DNA of 64,000 nt from the NCBI GenBank assembly GCA_016748015.1, contig JAAOMT010000183.1, forward strand, positions 507,877-571,876, in the 5' to 3' direction. Position 1 is the stretch's first letter, and the number at the start of each line of letters is the position of its first letter. This document shows, piece by piece, positions 56,595 through 64,000 of this stretch. Below the pieces are notes generated by a model. That model saw only the letters and a program-made list of their open reading frames with translations, made no database searches and was not told where the DNA came from. Source of the stretch: Geosiphon pyriformis (lineage: Eukaryota; Glomeromycota; Glomeromycetes; Archaeosporales; Geosiphonaceae). The translations under genes and the position numbers were made by a program.

Positions 56595-58643
56595 TATTAT
56601 TATTATTATTATTATTATGCATTTAATGAGTGAAATCCAATCATTATCTAGTATATAGAACCAAACTAAATGGTTCACATTAAATACAATTCATGTATTT
56701 ACTACATGTGACCAGCCATTTAGGCCAGATAAGGCAACACTACACACCTAATACGATTCACACATTACAATCAAGTTCAGAAAAAAAAACATGGTTTATG
56801 ATGGCCAAAACTAACAGCAAAAGACTCAATAATGTTAAGCAACCTAATCATATCATCTGACAGTAAAGAAGACACACCACGTGACAAATTCAATATCAGA
56901 CTACCATCCTTAACCAAACCAGCCCTCTTCATATCTGCCCTATATTTAGACTTTACCAGTTATGCCTTAGACTAATGCAATTTAACCAAATGCTTTATAA
57001 AATCAACAACCATACAGGAGGCCTTTTTTTTGTCAACAAAAATCTTAACAGCTTCCATGTATTATTCTTTCAGAACAAATCTTTTATATACAACAGAGTA
57101 TAGACCAACATCTGACAAACAATGGACAAGAGTTCTTAATACAGTAGAAGAATTCAAGTCACAAACACCTACTAAAGAAATCCAGCAAGTAGAAGCCTCT
57201 AACAAGATTTCATTTCGAACAAATATATCACAAGCATAGGTAAAAACATGATCTGGCAATTTAGTCTCATTACAAAATAAACACAAAACACCAGAGTAGC
57301 TTTTATCATATAATCTTTTTCTCACAGCTATTGGAAGTCTTCTATGCACAGCTTTTATCATGTATGTGTAAAGATTTGAAGTCTTTTGACTAGTGAACCC
57401 AGTAAGCATATGTGAGTCTGGATACCAAACCTTAGCAGTGGCATGCCAATCCAAATTTTTTAACATAGCACTTAGAATTACATCATAACCAGAGCCAGCC
57501 TCCCAACGAGCATAACAAATAAAACAAAAAATATTTCTAACAAAGTAACAGGCATTGCCAAATACAACAGAATTCTCAGCCATCAAAAAGTGTTTATGTA
57601 CTTCTGCTAATAACATGAAGAAGGAGCCAGTGACTTCACCTGTCAAAACATTAGCTCTCATATTGCTAGGAATTCCAGAATGACTTTTAACCTTAACCCA
57701 ATACACAAAAAGATCTTTATTTTTTATTAGATTAGAAATATGCCTCCTCTCAATCCAATACTGATTATGAAAATCTGGAAAATTACAAGAAACTTCAGAC
57801 ATACAAGCATTAATAGCAGTCTGGTTGTCAAGATACAGAACAACTGAACTGAAAGAAGGAACACATTCCAAAGAAAGAGCAACAGTCTGCAATTCAGTCA
57901 TTGTAAAAAAAAGAAGACCATAAACACCAATATCAATCCTCATATCCAAAACAGAGAAATACACAGCCACACTACTGACAACATTAGCAGAGCCAGCAAA
58001 TTTCAATGAATCATCCATGTAAACATCAAACAAGCCAGACCAAATCTCAAGCAAACTATTGTATATCTCAGCAAACCACTCAGAAACCAGAATGTTACTG
58101 CCAGAGAAGTGTCCAAGATTCATGGCATTAAATGGCAATAAATCCCTATTACGTAAAAACTTAGATGTAACATCAAACTACCATGGAACAGAACCTTTAG
58201 AACTAAGTCTCTTCTAATGATAGAATGTCCTCCACTTCATTATACCATCTTTTTTATCAAGAAGTCTATTACCAAAAACAATCCTAAAATGCTTTAAAGA
58301 ATGAACACAACCAAAAAATGAAGCATTTCCCAGAATTATTAACATAAGAAAATTACCAGGGCACTAAAAAGCACTGGGCAAATTGTTTGTTAAAGACAAT
58401 TCACAACTCAAAAAAATTTTAACCATGCCAGCTAGAAAATTATTTACAGAACTAACAAGCAACTTAACCAGAAACTGCAAAAAATTTAAGGGAGCCCACC
58501 CAAAGACTTGCAAATTCAAGAAATGATGAAGAAACAAACACCCAAAAATATTAGAAGCATTTGAAAAAGAGACTACTGTAGCTATCTTACTCTCAGATTG
58601 CACCTGATTAAAAGGTTTCAAACCATACAAAAAGAGATAATGT
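56595..58643 (-). mobile_element. LINE 3' half, cut by a family A element, with (AAT)n tail
   Basis: Reading leftwards: RT end (YGLKPFNQVQSESKIA, SSVNNFLAGMVKIF), a spacer, RNase H, zinc region and C-terminus, then a 3' untranslated part that matches the fragment at 26.53-26.65 kb, ending in (ATT)n on the plus strand (56595-56617). The coding sequence begins abruptly at 58643, where an LTR starts, so the 5' half is presumably beyond the right edge of the window. Confidence 0.88.
57062..58138 (-). pseudogene. LINE RNase H and C-terminal zinc region (358 codons open)
   Basis: This is the longest open transposon frame in the window. RNase H residues: YMDDSLKFAG (first Asp), TELQTVALSLE (Glu), YLDNQTAINAC (Asp), then WIERRHISN and KSHSGIPSNMRAN, where the last Asp is Asn. 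After RNase H comes RKRLYDKSYSGVLCLFCNETKLPDHVFTYAC (quoted for its CX2C...HX5C pattern; key residues C, C, H, C), as in LINEs with a C-terminal zinc knuckle. The frame stops at 57062 in place of Trp (KEW), and the C-terminus is missing from it. Confidence 0.82.
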
Positions 58644-59510
58644 TGTTACAGATGATTATTTGGAATCTCAAATCAAATAACAAATTCATAACTTGGTGTT
58701 CAATATCTTGACAATGCTGGTGATACTAGTACGTTAGTTGTATCTGAAAGTTTTAGAGTTGAGTCCTTTGTATAATGAACAGAGATGTAGTTGGTTGGTG
58801 AGTTGGGTTCCCAATTTCTGTCTTCAGCTTGGTGGCTGGTTTATTCTGGCATTCGTGCCTTTTTAGTAAGCTATCTGTTAATATATATATAATTTTATCC
58901 TTATTTCTGGATCTTTTATCAGACTATCCGTGATGTCAATTACTTAGTGTTTTAATTCTTAATTAGTTAATATACAACAATAAAATTAAGAAAAGAAAAT
59001 AAAAGAAAAATAAAGAAATAAGCCAAGGCAATATGCAAGTTAATATCTGTCAATAGCCATGATCAAGAGCTATTGTTCCAGTGTGGTTAAGTATCAATTA
59101 CTATCAACACTTCATGTTGATAGTAAAGAGTAGATTTAAATGGTGAATGATTTATTTATTTAATATTTGTGAATGAAAAATTTCTAACTAAAGAATTTTG
59201 CTCTTTCTACTTCTAATGCTACCACTATATATACATAATTGATGTTCTATAAGATCGCTCACATTTCCAAGTGATGTGCTATGATTTCTTGAGCAATGCT
59301 CACATTGCTAAGCAATGTGCTCTCATTTTCTAACATTGTTCTACATTGCTGAGCAATGTGCTGTGTTTTCTGACATTGCTCTACATTGTTAAGCAATGTG
59401 CCATAATTTCTATTATTGCTTTACATTGCTAAGCAATGTGCTCATGTACTACATACTATTCACTTATTGGTTTACTATTTTCCTATATCTGTTTTTTTTT
59501 TATGAGTAAC
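58644..59510 (-). repeat. 3' LTR of the right-hand family A element
   Basis: The left end TGTTACAG and right end GAGTAACA are inverse ends. It contains four to five palindromic units at 59260-59445, the clearest being CACATTGCTAAGCAATGTG at 59301-59319. The reversed TATA-like stretch lies near 59228. Confidence 0.92.
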
Positions 59511-59519
59511 ATTATTTTC

Positions 59520-60185
59520 TTCTTTTAATATTGAGCTCTATCGAAATCTTCATTTTGAATTAATTCTAATACTTCTTTTTCAAGTATTGTTTGTTTGACT
59601 CTGTTCTTCACGTCTTCTACTTGTGTATTGTTCATTCTTCCCCATTGGTTAATAGTTATGGTTTTCATGTCTGAGTGTAACAGTATTTCTGGATAGTTCT
59701 CAAATATGTTGTGTAGTTGATAAATTGTTCTCACATGTAGTGTTGAGTTCGTCTTTTTCCCAATAAATTCTTCAATTTGCTGTATTATATTTTGGTTAAA
59801 TATCTTTTTGGATTTGTTAATATACAACTCTTGAATATTCAACTTTTGACTTAACTGGTAGTAACAGTATAATATTGGAAGTTGTTCTGTCCATTGCTTC
59901 CAATTTTTTTTGTAAGTTCTTCTGTTAGTGCCATAATAGGTATTTTCCCAAAAGTGTTTTTTACTTTTTCTATTATGTTATTTGACCAGTTTTTATCATT
60001 CTATAATAACTGCTGATATGGTGTATTCTTTGTTTTTTTTTTGGTGTTTTAATAGTAGATTGTTTGGTTGTTAACAATAATTTCTATATCTAAAGATTGT
60101 TGACTTAAGGCCTGGAACAATTGTTAAGCTATAATGTGGATATAATCTGGTATTTTCATTTTTTCTTGGTTGCTTTTGTTATGTG
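59520..60185 (-). pseudogene. Post-integrase domain of the right-hand family A element
   Basis: 105 codons are open from 59842: MNIQELYINKSKKIFNQNI, LHVRTIYQLHNIFENYPEIL, INQWGRMNNTQVEDVKNRVK, EVLELIQNEDFDRAQY to the stop. Upstream pieces correspond to IIVNNQTIYY and NWSNNIIEKVKNTFGKIPIMA. This is the best-preserved copy of the domain. It has no signal peptide or membrane helix and is rich in Asn/Ile/Glu. Function unknown. Confidence 0.65.
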
Positions 60186-60199
60186 TACTGTGTCTTTAT

Positions 60200-61420
60200 A
60201 TATTCTTTTGGTTGTTCAATTTGCTGTGTTTGGTTCAATAACTATAATTGGTTCCAGATCTTGTGAAATCTCATCTGGTTGAACTAGTATTCTTTGTACT
60301 CCCAGTTGTGGAATGTTATTGGTAGATGATGATGCTATCTGGTAATATGATTTCAGTCAATCACCATGTGCTGTTTTGGCTAAAATTTTGTTGTTCTATC
60401 TTAATTTATAAGCTCCATTTCCAAGAATTTCTTTTATGTGAAATGATCCATCCCATTTGGAGTCAAATTTTCTATTCCATTGTTTTTCTGCTTTGGTACG
60501 ATATAGAAGTACTTTGTCTCCAATCTTGAATTCAACTGGTTTGTTTAGTAGTTGGTTATTGTGTCTTTTTTTTTGTTTTTCTTGTGACTTTTGAATGTTA
60601 TCAGCTGCTTTTTATTGCTTGTTTTTTAGAGTTTTCATTAAGTCATATGTTCTTCTTAGTAACGTTTCTTAAAAATTGTCTTCAGTTATTGGTTTTGTTG
60701 GATAAGTGTTGACTTCTATCTCAACTGGTAATGTTGCTGTTTTACCATATACTAATTCAAATGGTGTTGCTTGTGTAGTGTCTTGCTTCATTGTTCAATA
60801 AGCAAATAATACTGATGGTATAAACAAATTCTATTCATTCTGATTTTCTTGACTGATCTTGGTGATTGCTTTACACAATGTTCTGTTAAACCTCTCAACT
60901 AACTCATTTGTTTGTGAATAGTATGGTAATGATAGTGGTCTTTTTATCTCAAATCTCTGACTTAATTCTGTTAATGTTTTATTTACAAAATGAGTTCCTT
61001 AATCTGATAGTAGTTCTTTTGGACATCCATGTTGACATATCAAATCTTGATGGACAAATTTGGCAATGAATTCTGCATCTGCTCTTTGAATGGCTTTTGC
61101 TTCTGGCCATTTTGTGAAATAGTCCATAGCTACTGCAATATATCTGTTGTCTCTACTGGTAATTGTTAATGGTCTGACTAAGTCAATTCCAATGTGATCA
61201 AATGATTGTCCTACTTTAATTGGTTTTAATGGTTTACTGGGTTTTGTTTTACTTCTTCTTTGACAAGCATCACAATTTTGAACATATTGGATGATGTCCG
61301 GATACATTGATGGCCAATAATATCTTTTTCTGGTTCTTTCCATGGTTGCTTCTTTGTGAAAGTATTCTGCTGTTGGATCTGAGTGCATGTTGAATAATAT
61401 TGTTTCTTTCTCTGGTTTTG
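60200..61420 (-). pseudogene. Integrase of the right-hand family A element
   Basis: 129 codons are open (61388-60999): MHSDPTAEYFHKEATMERTR, YYWPSMYPDIIQYVQNCDACQRR (zinc-binding His and Cys), GIDLVRPLTI (first Asp), WPEAKAIQRAD, and CPKELLSD (second Asp) before a stop. The Glu region LVERFNRTLC lies near 60890. The C-terminal part ends near 60320. All catalytic residues can be seen. Confidence 0.9.
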
Positions 61421-61619
61421 TAATTACTCTGGTTGGTTGATCTGAATTTTTTCTGTTTTTTTAGTAAAGTTTATTTTGATGATTGATAAAATATTTTGAT
61501 TGTTGTTTTATGTTGTTTTGTTCTTTTTGAGATAATTTCTCCTTGAACAATTGGGTATTTATATAATGTTGTAGTTGTTGGTATTTTTGTATATTCATCT
61601 TTTATTATATTTTTGGGTT

Positions 61620-62087
61620 GAAATGTTTTTAGATTTGTCTCATTTGTGATAGTCCATCAGCATTTCCATTGTCTTTTCCCTTTTTATAATGTACTGTATA
61701 ATTGAATAGTAAAAGTTCTATTTTCTATTTGGTGTGACAATTGTCTGCAAATTTTTGTTTCTGAATTGAAGTCAATTCTTTGTGATTAGTGTACACTTCA
61801 AACTTTTGGCCTAAGTATTCTTTCTATTTAATGACAGCCTAATAGATAGCTAAGTATTCTAGTGCTGGAGTTCCATAGTTCTTCTCAGCTGGACTTAAAC
61901 TTTTACTGGCATAAGCTACTAGATGTTCTCTTCCATTGGGTTTTTTCTGTGAGAGTACTGCTCCCAATGCTTGACCTGATGCATTAGTAGTAATGATAAA
62001 TGGTTTGTTGTAATCTGGATACATCAATACTAGAGCTTGGATAAGCTTTCTTTTCAATGTGTTGAAAGCTTTTTGTTGAGCTTCAGT
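61620..62087 (-). pseudogene. RNase H of the right-hand family A element
   Basis: KRKLIQALVLMYP, FIITTNASGQALGAVL (first Asp changed to Asn), VAYASKSLSPAEKNYGTPALEYLAIY (Glu kept; quoted for its motif) and, after a stop, the VHYKKGKDNGNADGLS-like end with the last Asp. Confidence 0.85.
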
Positions 62088-62810
62088 CTATTCATACTTC
62101 ACATTCTTGGTTTGTAGATAGTGAAGTGGTTGAGCTAGTTTAGAAAAGTTCTTAATGAAACAATGATAGTAGCCTGCAAATCCCAAAAATGCTCTTAGTT
62201 CTGTCAAGTTGGTTGGTACTGGAAAGTTCTTAACTACTTCAATCTTGTCTGAATCCGTTTTGATTCCATCTTTGCTCACTACATGTCCCAAAAACTTGAA
62301 TTCAGTTTTTCCAAAGAAACATTTGGTTGCATTTAGTTTCAATCCAGCTTTTTTTAATCTTTTGAACACTTCTTGGAGATGATACAGATGATCATCAAAT
62401 GTTTTTGAGAACACATTGGTGTTATCCAAGTAAACAACTACTGATTTCCACAGTAATCCAGTATAGACAATTTCCATGAGCTGTTAGAGCATTCATCAGG
62501 CCAAATGGCATGACTTCAAATTCAAAATTTCCTTCTCTTGTAATAAATGTTGTTTTTTCTTTGTTAGCTGGATTCATGACTACTTGCCAGTAACTATTAT
62601 CTAGATCTAATGTTGATTTCCTCCGAAAGTGTCAAATAGTTCTTGGATTTTGGGGGTTAAATAACTATCTCTTTTGGTTACTCTATTCAGTTTCCGGTAA
62701 TTTACACAAGAGCAGATTTTCCCATTTTTCTTCTCGACTAGTACCACTGGTGACAACCATAGACTTATTGATAGCTGAATTAGCCTGTTATTAAGCATCT
62801 AATTGATTTC
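62088..62810 (-). pseudogene. Reverse transcriptase of the right-hand family A element
   Basis: SPVVLVEKKNGKICSCVNYRKLN, then IQELFDTFGGN, EVMPFGLMNAL near 62500, VVVYLDNTNVFSKTFDDH (YLDD changed to YLDN, near 62425), FKFLGHVVSKDGIK, LRAFLGFAGYY (quoted in parts). It is in one frame apart from a shift near 62480-62500. Confidence 0.88.
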
Positions 62811-63330
62811 TTAACGAATGATCTCATGGCTAGCTGGTAGTACTCTGTATGCTTTTTGTTTAATTGACATTGTATTTTCAGTCTTGATCTGATGTTGAAT
62901 GATGTTAGTTTGGCCAAATTTATTTTTACTAGCAAAGATATTATTGAAATTGTTGAATAAAATCTTGAATTGCATCTGTTGAAGTGAATCTAGATTCCTC
63001 ATGTTCATCTATTCTAATTGTTCTGATTGGAGCAGATAACATTTACTTCTTTCATAGATGGTTTGTGATGTAATGTCGACATATCCACAAAGCTGTAGAA
63101 AATCTGGAATGTGGTTTGGTGGTTGATCCTCAACTTTGGTGGTTAAATATCCAATGATGATTCCCTTTGGTATTTCGATGACTTTTCCAGTTGCGTTATA
63201 GATGAGAATTTTGATGTTTTTGAGACTTTTGGCTGCTATGTAGAGATTGGTGAGTCTGATCTCCCCTGATTCACAAATGATGGCTTCTGCTTTAAACAAT
63301 TGGGCTTAATCCTTTACTTTTTTTTTATGG
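62811..63330 (-). pseudogene. Pre-RT spacer of the right-hand family A element
   Basis: It matches 6200-6740: KAEAIICESGEIRLTNLYI, IPKGIIIGYLTTKVEDQPP, LCGYVDITSQTIY, then MNMRNLDSLQQMQFKILFNNFNNIFAS in the same frame (quoted in parts). Because this copy is in frame here, the shift in the left copy is a mutation. A shift near 63310-63330 lies at a T-run. Confidence 0.7.
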
Positions 63331-63832
63331 CTAATATATACTAGTCATATGGTGGAATGAAAATTGTTTGACAGGTCGAGATAATTTCTCCTTTGTCTAC
63401 AATTTCTTTCTCTGCCATATTAACTAGTATATCTATTCTATCTGTTGATTCAAATCCCTATATCTCTTTAGCTGTAATTTCTAATTCCTCTCTGTTTCTT
63501 ACTGACACTAACTGAGCTATTTTCACTAGAGGTAAAAATATTGCCTATGCTATTTTTTTATTTGGTTCTATAATATAGGTCTTTTTTGAGTCATTTTGTA
63601 GCATAGCAATAATATTTTCTACATATCCTGCATTAATTATTTCTCCTCTAATGTTGATTCCTTTTTTTGCTAAACTACTCCTAGATGCTAATTGAACCAT
63701 AATTGTTGCTAGAATTTCTAGTGCTATCTTAAAATCAATACATATATGCGAATGTGGTTCCAATTTAATGAGATTTTTTCTGGGATATCTTAGATCAAAC
63801 CCTGCATTGGTATTATGCATATGTTCTGACAT
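63331..63832 (-). pseudogene. dUTPase domain of the right-hand family A element
   Basis: Motif 1 NAGFDLRYP, motif 2 LASRSSLAKKG, motif 3 GEIINAGYVENI (catalytic Asp changed to Asn), motif 4 NKKIA then a stop then AIFLPL, and a damaged motif 5 (GFESTDR). It is preceded by the acidic linker with IYIALPDLS that continues to the window edge. Same position in pol as in the other copies. Confidence 0.85.
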
Positions 63833-64000
63833 GATACCTTTATTATTATCACTATACCATTTGAGTTCCTGCTCCTTAGAGAGATCAGGAAGTGCAATGT
63901 ATATTTCAGGGTTTGAATTGGAGTCTGAACTGTTGATATTTTTGTTGCCATCTTGTGCAAAGCTGGAACCAGTGTTTTTGTTGTCATTGTTGTTGAAGTT

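Larger units (their letters stand above)
58644..64000 (-). mobile_element. Family A Ty3/gypsy element, 3' part (runs off the right edge)
   Basis: On the minus strand, dUTPase (63.4-63.83), pre-RT spacer, RT, RNase H, integrase and post-integrase domain end at a purine tract and the 3' LTR 59510-58644. It is inserted in a LINE. The 5' LTR and gag are outside the window. It is less decayed than the copy at 877-10904, with open stretches up to 129 codons. Confidence 0.92.

Noticed and set aside
1-64000. tRNA, rRNA or other structured RNA genes
   Set aside because: I looked for tRNA box B-like sequence and rRNA-like stretches by eye and found none that fold convincingly; a covariance-model scan would be needed to exclude them.

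Overview
The window looks like nuclear DNA of a filamentous fungus. The best guess is an arbuscular mycorrhizal fungus (Glomeromycotina, in the Gigaspora/Rhizophagus range). The reasons are ordinary eukaryotic genes with many short GT..AG introns of about 70-110 bp, very AT-rich intergenic DNA almost without CpG, and Ty3/gypsy and LINE families whose translated proteins resemble, from memory, repeats common in Rhizophagus and Gigaspora assemblies. No search was run, so the placement is inference.

Layout. (1) 1-13490 is a nest of LTR retrotransposons. A near-complete Ty3/gypsy element ('family A', 877-10904, both LTRs) sits inside the integrase gene of an older copy of the same family (1-876 and 10905 to about 12270), with a 4-bp ATGG target duplication. 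A LINE ORF1 scrap and a reversed lone LTR follow. (2) 13491-14825 is very AT-rich DNA without recognisable genes. (3) 14830-25740 is a gene island: a mitochondrial-type glycine-rich RRM protein, the Fe-S assembly protein Dre2/anamorsin, an RNase III-fold mitochondrial ribosomal protein (mL57-like), an 18-exon ataxin-2/Pbp1 homologue and ribosomal protein L12 (uL11). (4) 25740-50050 is a second repeat field. It holds a LINE 3' fragment, a long LINE (29.7-45.25 kb) split by a 9.9-kb Ty3/gypsy element ('family B', 35080-44962, minus strand, 4-bp GCAG duplication) and hit again at 45250 by a third LTR element, then a heavily decayed protease/Cys-rich remnant. (5) 50050-52080 is a small gene island: a three-helix membrane protein and a six-exon, membrane-anchored SET-domain protein. 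(6) 52.7-64 kb holds Tc1/mariner remnants (one complete with terminal repeats, inserted in a family B gag remnant), another LINE 3' half, and a minus-strand family A element that runs off the right edge.

How the parts fit. Host genes are confined to two islands of normal composition. The rest is layered transposons, where the order of insertion can be read from interrupted reading frames and target duplications. All transposon proteins are broken, mostly by C-to-T/G-to-A transitions that turn CAA/CAG/TGG codons into stops.

The most notable feature is the pol layout shared by the two diverged Ty3 families: protease, then a Cys-rich putative zinc-binding module, then a dUTPase domain, then reverse transcriptase/RNase H, integrase and an extra post-integrase domain. 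Family A LTRs also carry a variable array of palindromic repeats upstream of the TATA box.
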